This document shows positions 50,663 through 58,189 of a DNA stretch of 64,000 nt, one piece after another. The DNA lies in contig NZ_CP133319.1 in assembly GCF_038811545.1 (NCBI RefSeq), forward strand, positions 2,695,516 to 2,759,515. Direction: 5' to 3'. How positions within the stretch are numbered: the stretch's first letter is position 1; each line of letters begins with the position of its first letter. The notes under the pieces were generated by a model that saw only the letters and a program-made list of their open reading frames with translations, ran no database searches and had not been told where the DNA came from. Position numbers and translations under genes: made by a program. Origin of the DNA: Rhodoligotrophos sp. CJ14. Lineage in GTDB: Bacteria > Pseudomonadota > Alphaproteobacteria > Rhizobiales > Im1.

Positions 50663-50965
50663 ATGCACTGGCCCATCGAAAGGTCTGAATCTTTGGAATA
50701 GGACTTCGAATCGGCGCTCGCCGCGATTCAGAGCGGCTACAGCGAAGGCGTATATAAGGGTCTGCGATACGGTGTCACGGTGCGGACGTCTCGTGATGGA
50801 AAGCGGACCAGTCTGTTCGCGCGAGCGCTCGCAGGTGGCGATCTGATCAGCTTCAACCTTTACCGGCTGAACTCGGGAGAGACGTCTCTGCGGCCCTGCG
50901 AAATGTCGGTTGAGAAAGTCGTGGCGTTTGTTCGCGGGTTTGTTCCCGACCTTCCAAAGTCTTGA
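50663..50965 (+). pseudogene. Small hypothetical gene interrupted by an amber codon
   Basis: From ATG 50663 the frame reads MHWPIERSESLE, hits TAG at 50699-50701, then continues in frame as DFESALAAIQSGYSEGVYKG and on through FARALAGGDLISFNLYRLNS and EKVVAFVRGFVP to a stop at 50965. The remaining open frame (about 87 residues) has a protein-like composition, and the initial segment fits an N-terminus. I do not recognise the family. Either it is a pseudogene or a non-ATG start inside the second part is used. Confidence 0.55.
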
Positions 50966-50993
50966 GCAGCGGTGCACCGTCTCGCCATTTCGG

Positions 50994-51725
50994 CTAGGAC
51001 TTGGAAGCGACTTGGCGCAGCGATTCCAAGATTTGCGCCGGCTCCTCCCGTATCGTGAAATCCGGTTCGACGAACGCGCTACGGATCCGACCCTCCGTAT
51101 CGATGACGTAAGTTGCGGGAATGGGCAGCATCCAGACCGGCGAGCCGTGCCGCGCACCAAAGTCGAAACCGAGTGCGGAATAGTGCGCCTTCGTCTCGTC
51201 GGGCACTCGAAACAATACGCCATAGGATACGGCAACGCCGTAATCCACGTCGGAGAGCACCTTCAGGTCCAGGCCCAGGCTCTGCTTGAGCTGGCGCGGG
51301 AAGTCCCTTGTCTCGGGCGTTACCACGGCGAGGGTTGCCCCGACGCTCTCGAACTCATCTTTCGCGGCCTGCAGCGCGCACAACTCGGCGGTACAGAATG
51401 GACACCAGCCGCCTCTGAAGAAACTCAGGACGAGGGGCCCGTCATGGCGCAATTCTTCGGAGGAGTGGAGACGGCCATCAGCGTCCGGAAGGAGGAAATC
51501 CGGGGCGATGTCTCCGACCTTCAATGCATACGATGCTACGCCTGTTTCGCGAAGCCAACCTACGAGGTGGTTGTATGACTCCCAGTCCGCGGCGTTGAAC
51601 GTCGTCAACAGCTCCGAGCGAATTTGGGCCAGTGTCTTGTCGGTCTGGTTTTTCATCGGTCGGACGTCACGCTGCGGCTCGGTTGGATGATGCCGGTTGG
51701 CCGGCGGCATGAGTGTTGCGGTCAT
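50994..51725 (-). CDS. Peroxiredoxin-like protein (AhpC/TSA family)
   Basis: 243 residues if it starts at 51725, where its ATG overlaps the LysR stop (ATGA); an internal start at 51656 would give 220. The thioredoxin-fold core includes GDIAPDFLLPDADGRLHSSE and the active-site motif FRGGWCPFCTAELCAL, with two cysteines of a CPFC type. SDVDYGVAVSYGVLFRVPDE and IPATYVIDTEGRIRSAFVEP close the domain. It reduces peroxides with thiol partners. The gene is translationally coupled to the upstream LysR gene on the same strand. Confidence 0.9.
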   Translation of the reverse strand: MTATLMPPANRHHPTEPQRDVRPMKNQTDKTLAQIRSELLTTFNAADWESYNHLVGWLRETGVASYALKVGDIAPDFLLPDADGRLHSSEELRHDGPLVLSFFRGGWCPFCTAELCALQAAKDEFESVGATLAVVTPETRDFPRQLKQSLGLDLKVLSDVDYGVAVSYGVLFRVPDETKAHYSALGFDFGARHGSPVWMLPIPATYVIDTEGRIRSAFVEPDFTIREEPAQILESLRQVASKS

Positions 51726-52657
51726 CCGGCGCGCCCCGCGCCTTGCGCTAGCTTCGCGTGTGGCACGCCGCGGTGGGGAAGATCAGTTGACCAGTCGCGA
51801 AGTCGCGCGACCTTGACGAAAGCGTCCAGCGCCGGCGAGTAGCGGCGGCCCTGCACGGCCAGCAATCGGACTTCCCGCGAGACCTGATCTCCTTCAAGCG
51901 GGATGGTCTTGAGCGCTGGTAGGCGCGGCATGTGCTCGGGTGCGAGCATCACGCCAAAGCCAGCCGCCGCCATATGCTGCAGGTGAATTTCATGAGCGCT
52001 GCAGTGCCCCAAATGGGGCGGCTCCTTTGGGAAATAGGTCTGTTTGATCTTTGGAGCAACGTCGCATCCGGCGCGATCCAGCAAGATGGTGTCTCGGAGG
52101 TCGTCGATGCCGATCGAGGGACGATTTGCGAGCTGGTGCGTTGGCGCGAGAACCGCGACATAACGCTCTTCGAACAGCGTCCAGCCGTCGATGCGAGCGG
52201 GCATGTCCTGCACATCCCCGACCATGGCGGCGTTAATCTCTCCCTCCAGCAAGAGATCGACGAGCTTCTCCGCTACACCTTCGCGCAGCTCGACATGGAG
52301 CCCGGGCACGAACTTCGCGATCTCCACTATCGGATCGAGGACAAGCGACGCCGAGATGGAGGGGGCGAGGCCGATCCTCAATGGGGCGACCTCCTTGCGT
52401 TTGAACTCTTGGGCTCGGCGACGCACTGCCTCCGCCGAAGCCAATGTGCGTTCCAACATCGGAAGGACTTCCTTTCCAAGGTCGGTAAGCTGTGTGAGCT
52501 GGCGCTCGCGGTAAATCAACTGGCCGCCGAGCTCCTGCTCAAGCTTCTGTACCCCCTTGGTCAAGGCGGGCTGGGTGACATTGCACTGCTCGGCCGCGCG
52601 CGTGAAATTGAGCGTGGACGCGACGGCGAGAAAATAGCGAACTTGATGAAGTTCCAT
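51722..52657 (-). CDS. LysR-family transcriptional regulator
   Basis: 311 residues. The N-terminal MELHQVRYFLAVASTLNFTR then AAEQCNVTQPALTKGVQKLE is a textbook LysR helix-turn-helix. The effector domain has RIGLAPSISASLVLDPIVEI. One Cys-rich stretch (LDRAGCDVAP, then HLGHCSAHEIH) might allow redox sensing, as in OxyR, but the positions are not those of OxyR. It forms an operon with the peroxiredoxin gene and is a candidate for the regulator that binds the recurrent dyads, since it is the only LysR gene in the middle of that region. Confidence 0.9.
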   Translation of the reverse strand: MELHQVRYFLAVASTLNFTRAAEQCNVTQPALTKGVQKLEQELGGQLIYRERQLTQLTDLGKEVLPMLERTLASAEAVRRRAQEFKRKEVAPLRIGLAPSISASLVLDPIVEIAKFVPGLHVELREGVAEKLVDLLLEGEINAAMVGDVQDMPARIDGWTLFEERYVAVLAPTHQLANRPSIGIDDLRDTILLDRAGCDVAPKIKQTYFPKEPPHLGHCSAHEIHLQHMAAAGFGVMLAPEHMPRLPALKTIPLEGDQVSREVRLLAVQGRRYSPALDAFVKVARLRDWSTDLPHRGVPHAKLAQGAGRAG

Positions 52658-52856
52658 GTGTTTTCTCCGTCAAGTTGCTGCCGACTTATACTGGCGAGGC
52701 AATGCGCTCGACGGCGTATCGGGCCCGCTGCAACAACGGGAGAGATGCCACTTGCACGTATGCGTTGGAAGGCCGGGTCTACTGGTTTGGACGCTCGGAC
52801 ACGCTTTCTGGAACCTCTGAAAGCGATCTAGAGCAGCAAGCGACAGTCATGGTCTT

Positions 52857-53603
52857 TCAAGCGCCGTAGCGTTCGGTCTTGATCAACCTGGAATCCAGTC
52901 CCAATGCGAGTGCGGCATCCGCCGCTATGTTGACGAAGGCATTCGATCCACACACAAAGACGCCGCCGGGAGAGACAGGCAGCCGCGCCGCGACGTCGGC
53001 GACCATCGCCGCGTCGATCCGCCTGCTGAAGTCGCTGCCGCGCACCGCCGGCTCGCGCGTCAGCGTCAGGGCGAGTGCGAAGTCGGGCAACGACGTCTCA
53101 AGCCCGAGAAGCTCGTCCCTGAACAGCACGTCGGCCCACGTCCTGGAGGAGAGCAACAGCGCAACGGGTACGGGTTCGGCGCTGGCTTTCCTGTACCGGA
53201 TCATAGCCATGAGCGGCACGAGGCCGGAACCCCCGCCGATCAAGAGCACAGGCTTCTCGGTCGGCTCAGGCCAGAGGAAGTGTCCGCCAAGCGGCCCGCG
53301 AAGGTCGATCGTGTCTCCGACCTCGGCGATGTCGTGGAAAAACGGCGAGACCTCACCGTTCACGAGGCGCTCGATCGCAAGCTCGATCACGTCCGAACCG
53401 CTCGGGGCCGATGCAATCGAGTAGCTGCGTATGGCCGTGTAGCCGTCAGGCGCAGTAAGGCGGATATCGACGTGTTGGCCGGCTCTGTAATCGAACGGTT
53501 CCGTCAGGCGGAAAAAGAAGCTTTTGATGGTCGGCGTTCTCGCCGCGATCTCGACAATCGTGCAGCTCTGCCAGCGCGCCGTCGCGGCAAACACATCAGT
53601 CAT
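52857..53603 (-). CDS. FAD/NAD-binding oxidoreductase (ferredoxin reductase-type) paired with the molybdoenzyme
   Basis: 248 residues from ATG 53603 (MTDVFAATARWQSCTIVEIA). The FAD motif is IRSYSIASAPSGSD, the NAD motif is LLIGGGSGLVPLMAMIRYRK, and GGVFVCGSNAFVNIAADAA is the C-terminal nucleotide segment. No 2Fe-2S domain follows, so it belongs to the short FNR-like group. It overlaps the sulfite-oxidase-like gene by eight bases; the pair is a known arrangement, with this protein feeding electrons to or from the molybdenum partner. Confidence 0.88.
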   Translation of the reverse strand: MTDVFAATARWQSCTIVEIAARTPTIKSFFFRLTEPFDYRAGQHVDIRLTAPDGYTAIRSYSIASAPSGSDVIELAIERLVNGEVSPFFHDIAEVGDTIDLRGPLGGHFLWPEPTEKPVLLIGGGSGLVPLMAMIRYRKASAEPVPVALLLSSRTWADVLFRDELLGLETSLPDFALALTLTREPAVRGSDFSRRIDAAMVADVAARLPVSPGGVFVCGSNAFVNIAADAALALGLDSRLIKTERYGA

Positions 53604-54201
53604 TCGTATAGCGCTGCTCACGCCACGGGTCGCCATACACGTGGTATCCGCGCAGCTCCCAGAAACCGGGTTCATCACGATTGGTGAACTGAAGCCCGTT
53701 CACCCACTTTGCCGATTTCCAGAAATAGAGATGCGGCACCACCAGGCGCGCCGGCCCTCCGTGATCACGCGGCAGCGGCTGACCTTCGTAGTTGAGAGCG
53801 ACCATCGCCTTTCCCGTCACAAGATCCGCAAGCGGCACGTTTGTGGAGTATCCGTCGTAGCAATGCGCGAGCACGAACGGAGTGGGCGCGCTAAGGCCGG
53901 CATCCGCGAGAATGTCGTCAATGGTCACGCCCTCCCAGGCAGTATTGAGCTTTGACCACGAGGTTACGCAGTGAATGTCTCGTGTCATCTTGCTTCGAGG
54001 AAGGGCGTTGAACTCCGACCAGCTCCAGATTTTGACCGGACGAGGGCCGATCTTGAGCGTGAAAGTCCAGTCCGTGGGTTCGATCCTTGGCGTGGGGCCG
54101 GCGGTAAGCACCGGGAAATTGTCGACGAGATGCTGTCCCGGGGGAATTCGGTCCGATAGGTCCGAGCCGGATGGGCGGCCTGTGAAACCACGAGTGACCA
54201 T
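53596..54201 (-). CDS. Sulfite oxidase-like molybdopterin-binding protein
   Basis: 201 residues, with GGAGGAAGTTCGCC before the start. The molybdenum ligand Cys is in IHCVTSWSKLNTAWEG, and the neighbouring motifs FVLAHCYDGYSTNVPLADLV, RDHGGPARLVVPHLYFWKSA and KWVNGLQFTNRDEPGFWELR are the oxidoreductase molybdopterin-binding signature. There is no signal peptide or dimerisation domain, so it is a cytoplasmic single-domain relative of YedY rather than a sulfite oxidase. The substrate is unknown. The ferredoxin reductase-type gene follows with an overlap. Confidence 0.9.
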   Translation of the reverse strand: MVTRGFTGRPSGSDLSDRIPPGQHLVDNFPVLTAGPTPRIEPTDWTFTLKIGPRPVKIWSWSEFNALPRSKMTRDIHCVTSWSKLNTAWEGVTIDDILADAGLSAPTPFVLAHCYDGYSTNVPLADLVTGKAMVALNYEGQPLPRDHGGPARLVVPHLYFWKSAKWVNGLQFTNRDEPGFWELRGYHVYGDPWREQRYTND

Positions 54202-54331
54202 GGCGAACTTCCTCCGTCAGTGGTAAGAGAAACGTCGCTCCGCACAAAACGCTAAACTGTCATGTGCCGAATGAGCAAGGTGTATTGGCCAAGCATGAAA
54301 TTCGTTGCGGCGAATGGGAAATGACGTCGCG

Positions 54332-54360
54332 CCATGGAAACGATAGCCGGGCGTTATGAT
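54332..54360 (+). promoter_or_regulatory. Recurrent LysR-type dyad, site 4 (molybdoenzyme leader region)
   Basis: Plus strand: CCATGGAAACGATAGCCGGG then CGTTATGAT. CGAT-N11-ATGA keeps the core. It lies 131 bp before the molybdoenzyme start, in the reverse orientation to sites 1-3. Confidence 0.5.
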
Positions 54361-54458
54361 GGCCGTCCGGCATCTGCACCGACCTCACAGGATCCGGCGC
54401 GCGGGTTTCGTGCTTCCATCGCCACAGACTCTGCAAGAGTGCCGTCGCGATGCCAGTC

Positions 54459-55376
54459 TCATTGACGAACGCGGATGATCGTCTTCCCGCTGATCCGCTG
54501 GGTCGGATTGAAGGCAGCGACGGCATCGTCGAGGGTCGCGATCTTGCCGATGTTCGTCCGCAGCCGTCCTGCACGAACTCGCTCGATGATCTCACTCAGT
54601 TGGGTGCGATTGGGCAGGACAACGAAATCGATCGTCAAGCCGTCAGCGGGCCGCGCCTCAGTCGGCCCGGCGATGGTCACCAGCTTTCCTCCGGCTCTAA
54701 TCAAGCGTGCGGAGCGCATCCCGATATCGCCGCCGATGACGTCGAAAACCAGATCAACTGAGCCAATGTCTTCAAGGACATCGTTCTCGAGGTCGACGAA
54801 CTCCTGTGCGCCGAACTCCAGCGCCTTATGACGGTCAGCAGCGCGTCCGGAGCCGATGACGTAGGCGCCGAGCTCACGTGCGAGCTGTGTCACCATCGAA
54901 CCGACCGCGCCGGCCGCGCCGTGCACGAGCACGCTCTGCCCGGACTGAAGCTGACCATGCTCGATCAGCCCCTGCCAGGCGGTCAGCCCAGGCATCGCCA
55001 CGCCTGCGGCCACCGTGAAGTCGACGTCGCCCGGCAGCGGCGCGAGGTTGCGCGTCTCGATGGCGATATATTCCGCGAGGCTGCCCCCGCGGTATGAGTC
55101 TGTTAGACCGAATACGCGCTGTCCGACCGACAGCCCTCGGGTGCCATAGCCGAGCGCTGTGACCACTCCGGCCAGCTCCTGCCCGGGAATAACCGGAATG
55201 CGCTCGCGGCCGAGACGATCAGTCCAGGTCGAGGGCCAGGTCAGCTCACCCGAGGTGAAGCTGGAGGCATAGACCTGAACGACGACATCGTTAATCGCTG
55301 CTTCCGGCTCGGGCCGGTCCACGAGCTTCATCCCGGCTGTTCCCGCCGCCTGATCCGTCACCACGATCGCTTTCAT
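54459..55376 (-). CDS. MDR-family NADP-dependent oxidoreductase (quinone oxidoreductase-like)
   Basis: 305 residues from ATG 55376 (MKAIVVTDQAAGTAGMKLVD). The GroES-like domain has ASSFTSGELTWPSTWTDRLG, and the cofactor motif is VLVHGAAGAVGSMVTQLARE. Zinc ligands are absent, so it is a zinc-free quinone/enone reductase. It has a paralogous C-terminal remnant at 46434-46506. Site 5 of the recurrent dyad lies about 50 bp upstream and probably drives it. Confidence 0.9.
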   Translation of the reverse strand: MKAIVVTDQAAGTAGMKLVDRPEPEAAINDVVVQVYASSFTSGELTWPSTWTDRLGRERIPVIPGQELAGVVTALGYGTRGLSVGQRVFGLTDSYRGGSLAEYIAIETRNLAPLPGDVDFTVAAGVAMPGLTAWQGLIEHGQLQSGQSVLVHGAAGAVGSMVTQLARELGAYVIGSGRAADRHKALEFGAQEFVDLENDVLEDIGSVDLVFDVIGGDIGMRSARLIRAGGKLVTIAGPTEARPADGLTIDFVVLPNRTQLSEIIERVRAGRLRTNIGKIATLDDAVAAFNPTQRISGKTIIRVRQ

Positions 55377-55423
55377 CCGTCGCCTCCTCGCAGGCAAACG
55401 AAAGTAGGCCGGCGAAAGTCGAC

Positions 55424-55456
55424 GGTCCAATCACCCCCGGCTATCGAAACGATGCC
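55424..55456 (-). promoter_or_regulatory. Recurrent LysR-type dyad, site 5 (MDR promoter)
   Basis: Minus strand: GGCATCGTTTCGATAGCCGG then GGGTGATTGGACC. CGAT-N11-ATTG is followed by TTGGAC and, 17 bases on, CTACTT. The start codon of the MDR gene is about 50 bp downstream, which makes this the clearest case of a regulator site at a promoter. Confidence 0.65.
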
Positions 55457-55501
55457 ATTCGGAAAAGGACACCCGGTCGCTCGAGCACGTCAGGATGTGC
55501 G

Positions 55502-55906
55502 TCAGGCATTCGCGATCAATGAGGCAATATCCTCAAGCGACCGCCGGCTGAAGTCCTTCGCCAGCTCGCCAATGATCTTGCCTTTCAGGTCGCGGTCGAG
55601 AAGCTTGCGCATCTCTCCCAGCGTCCTCGGATCGGTGACAAGGACCAAATGCTCTATGGTCCCGTCCAAGCTCAGCGTGTTGAGGAACGCAGCCGTCGCC
55701 GCGACGAAATCCTCCTTTATTACCCGCTTGTCGTCGGGATTGGCGGAGCCGGTGTGGTGGCGCGCCCCCGATCCCGCGTTTACAGGCGCAAGCGCACCCG
55801 GCGTTATCTCGACCAAATGCACCCCGGGTTTCACGCCTGTATTGTGGAAAAGGCGTAGCGTCTCACCGTCGGCGACTGCCACTGTCGTACCAGTAGGTAG
55901 AATCAA
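55502..55906 (-). CDS. Host-attachment-type (baeRF family) protein
   Basis: 134 residues starting at TTG 55906, with AGGAGACCTTCGG upstream. The sequence ILPTGTTVAVADGETLRLFH is the common start of the family once called protein required for attachment to host cells. The middle has PDDKRVIKEDFVAATAAFLN, LVLVTDPRTLGEMRKLLDRD and IIGELAKDFSRRSLEDIASL. This is a truncated eRF1-like fold of unproven biochemistry. Its first 16 codons and ribosome site are duplicated in front of the next gene upstream (55996-56502). Confidence 0.85.
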   Translation of the reverse strand: MILPTGTTVAVADGETLRLFHNTGVKPGVHLVEITPGALAPVNAGSGARHHTGSANPDDKRVIKEDFVAATAAFLNTLSLDGTIEHLVLVTDPRTLGEMRKLLDRDLKGKIIGELAKDFSRRSLEDIASLIANA

Positions 55907-55995
55907 CCGAAGGTCTCCTGTCGACGCTCCCGCATAAACGCGGCCGCTCCAGATACTTGCGTGCCGTCGCTCTGCGGCGCCTGTTGGATAGCATT

Positions 55996-56502
55996 CTACG
56001 CGACATCCGACCGCGTGACCGTGGAGGGCCGCTTGATAGTCAGAAGCTCCGTCACATCATGCAGGTCGTCTGCGGAAGAGATCGCAACTGTCAGCCATTT
56101 CCCGTCAATGTATGTTTTGGTTTCATCGTAGAGCTTGACCAGCTGCGGCCGCCAGGCATAGCGACGCGACTCGAACTTCTCTCGCTCTGCCCTCCCCATG
56201 ACGACGACAACCGAAAACTGTCTGTATTCCGGCAGGAAAGTGCAGAACGCCTTGGTCTTCTTGTAGCGCAGGGACCAACCGCGTTTCTTGCCCCCATACA
56301 GCCAATCCGGCGCGAAGACGCCGGGGTAGAACGCCTCGATCCAGTCCCGCAGCTCGGTCCAATACTCGAAAGTCTTCGGCCCAATCCAGTCGCGGACAGC
56401 GCTGTCACTGGGCGGTGCTGATTTGTCGGTGATCCTGTCGCCGACCCGGGAGAGCGTCTCGCCGTAAGCGACTGCTACTGTCGTATCGGTAGGTAGAACC
56501 AA
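55996..56502 (-). CDS. DUF3788 family protein with a captured 5' end
   Basis: 168 residues from TTG 56502. The first 16 or so (MVLPTDTTVAVAYGETL) copy the start of the host-attachment protein, including the same TTG codon and AGGAGACCTTCG site. From RITDKSAPPSDSAVRDWIGP onward it is DUF3788, with FEYWTELRDWIEAFYPGVFA, KKRGWSLRYKKTKAFCTFLP and VKLYDETKTYIDGKWLTVAI. The DUF3788 family has no known activity. The start probably arose when a 5' end recombined in front of the body, giving the gene its present expression signals. Confidence 0.85.
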   Translation of the reverse strand: MVLPTDTTVAVAYGETLSRVGDRITDKSAPPSDSAVRDWIGPKTFEYWTELRDWIEAFYPGVFAPDWLYGGKKRGWSLRYKKTKAFCTFLPEYRQFSVVVVMGRAEREKFESRRYAWRPQLVKLYDETKTYIDGKWLTVAISSADDLHDVTELLTIKRPSTVTRSDVA

Positions 56503-56631
56503 GCGAAGGTCTCCTATTGACTGGCGCGGCTAAGGAACAACGCGGCGAATGACTGGTACCGCCTGTACATCAGCCTGCGGCATCTCCCTCAAGCTTGGGA
56601 CTTCGACTGAATGAAAGAAAATCACCTTTCA

Positions 56632-56663
56632 CCATGGAGTCGATAGCCGACCGTTATCGGAAT
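56632..56663 (+). promoter_or_regulatory. Recurrent LysR-type dyad, site 6 (RND leader region)
   Basis: Plus strand: CCATGGAGTCGATAGCCGAC then CGTTATCGGAA. CGAT-N11-ATCG is a perfect dyad and the most symmetric of the seven sites. Confidence 0.6.
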
Positions 56664-56780
56664 GGCTGAAAGCCGCTTGGCACACTGTGGTGGGAAATCT
56701 GGCGCTTCCTTCCGCGAGGACGCGCTCGAGCGGACCTAATTACCGCGAAGAGGTCAGGCATGCCGCGGCGCGACGAGCGG

Positions 56781-56808
56781 CAATAACGATCGTCTATCGA
56801 CTCCATGG
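56781..56808 (-). promoter_or_regulatory. Recurrent LysR-type dyad, site 7 (RND leader region)
   Basis: Minus strand: CCATGGAGTCGATAGACGAT then CGTTATTG. It faces site 6 and shares the CCATGGAGTCGATAG block exactly. The RND adaptor start is about 140 bp away. Confidence 0.6.
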
Positions 56809-56950
56809 CGAGAGGTAATTTCCCTCGCCAGTGGCGCAAAGTACTCTCCAAACGGCGTCGTATCGAGACTTTGGGTGGCGCGACCGACGCGGACCATGAT
56901 CTCGACCCATCCAAATCAACTGCAACATACTAGGTTCTAGGGAAGACAAA

Positions 56951-58189
56951 TTGAGCGCGATTGACAGAACGGAGCATCCGGCTCCGGCAATCCGGCGCGA
57001 TCGCGGTTCGTTTCGCCGTCTTGCACCATGCGGCGGCGCACCGATCGCTATGCTGTTGGCGCTGGCGCTCGCGGGCTGCAACGAGGAGGCGCAATCGCAG
57101 GCGGTCCCGCCTCCCCCGCCGGTGACGGTGGCGCAACCGGTCAAACGGACCATCACCGATTGGGACGAATTTACAGGTCGCTTCGAGGCGATCGAGGAGG
57201 TTCAAGTCCGTGCCCGGGTCGGCGGCTTTATCGACCGGGTAGAGTTCAAGGACGGTGCGATCGTCCAAGCTGGTGATCTGCTTTACGTCATCGATCCGCG
57301 CCCGTTCGAAGCGGTCGCACTAGAAGCTGAGGGGCAGCTTGCCGACGCGCGTGCCAAGGGTGAGCTTGCCAAGCGGGATCTGGACCGCGCACTGAACCTC
57401 GTGCAGACCAGTGTGGTCTCCGAGCAAGCCGTCGATCAGCGCCGTCAGGCGCTTCAGGCGGCGCGTGCAGCCGAGATTCAGGCCAAAGCCGCGCTGACGG
57501 CCGCGCAGCTCAATGTCGAATTCGCCCATGTGGTGGCGCCGATCACCGGTCGCGTCAGTCGTCATCTGGTGACCCCGGGCAATCTCGTCCAGGGCAGCGA
57601 GGGCGGCGCAACGCTCTTGACCTCGATCGTATCACTCGATCCGATCTACATCTATTTCGACGTGGACGAGGTGACCTATCGGCATAGCAGCCGGCTGTGG
57701 TGGTCCGAAGGGCTGCGGCCGAGCTCGCGCGAGAGGCCGAGCGCGGTGCAGGTGGCGCTGGCCGGCGAGCCAAAACCCTCGCACGAGGGGACGATGGACT
57801 TCATCGACAATCGTCTGGACGGCTCGACTGCGACGCTGAGTATCCGCGCGATCATCCCGAACAAGGACCTTTCGATCCTGCCCGGTCAGTTCGGCCGGGT
57901 CCGGATCATCGCCTCCTCGCCCTACGAGGCGCTGCTGATCCCGGACACCGCCATCGCCACCGATCAGTCGCGCAAGATCGTGTTCGTGGTCAAGGAAGAC
58001 AACACGGTGGAGGCAAGGCCAGTTGTGCTCGGGCCGCTCGATGAAGGGTTGCGTGTGATTCGCGAAGGTCTCAAGCTGGAAGATCGCATCATCGTGGACG
58101 GGCTGCAGCGCGCCCGAGTGGGCGCCAAGGTGGCACCCGAATTGGCGCAAGCTCCGGCAGGCGACAAGCCGGCAGGTGCCAAACCATGA
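56951..58189 (+). CDS. RND efflux periplasmic adaptor lipoprotein (MexE/AcrA-like)
   Basis: 412 residues from TTG 56951. A lipobox (ALALAGC) follows a basic N-terminus, so the protein is a lipid-anchored periplasmic adaptor. The family halves are visible: RVGGFIDRVEFKDGAIVQAG with LLYVIDPRPFEAVALEAEGQ, a helical hairpin (about residues 115-180), then VVAPITGRVSRHLVTPGNLV. The C-terminal barrel ends with IVDGLQRARVGAKVAPELAQ. It overlaps the transporter gene by four bases. No outer-membrane factor gene follows, so the pair must borrow one. Confidence 0.92.
   Translation: MSAIDRTEHPAPAIRRDRGSFRRLAPCGGAPIAMLLALALAGCNEEAQSQAVPPPPPVTVAQPVKRTITDWDEFTGRFEAIEEVQVRARVGGFIDRVEFKDGAIVQAGDLLYVIDPRPFEAVALEAEGQLADARAKGELAKRDLDRALNLVQTSVVSEQAVDQRRQALQAARAAEIQAKAALTAAQLNVEFAHVVAPITGRVSRHLVTPGNLVQGSEGGATLLTSIVSLDPIYIYFDVDEVTYRHSSRLWWSEGLRPSSRERPSAVQVALAGEPKPSHEGTMDFIDNRLDGSTATLSIRAIIPNKDLSILPGQFGRVRIIASSPYEALLIPDTAIATDQSRKIVFVVKEDNTVEARPVVLGPLDEGLRVIREGLKLEDRIIVDGLQRARVGAKVAPELAQAPAGDKPAGAKP

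Larger units (their letters stand above)
56503..56950. other. Divergent control region between the DUF3788 gene and the RND efflux pair
   Basis: It contains dyad sites 6 and 7, in opposite directions about 150 bp apart. No gene is visible. The RND promoter should lie in the right part. Confidence 0.6.
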
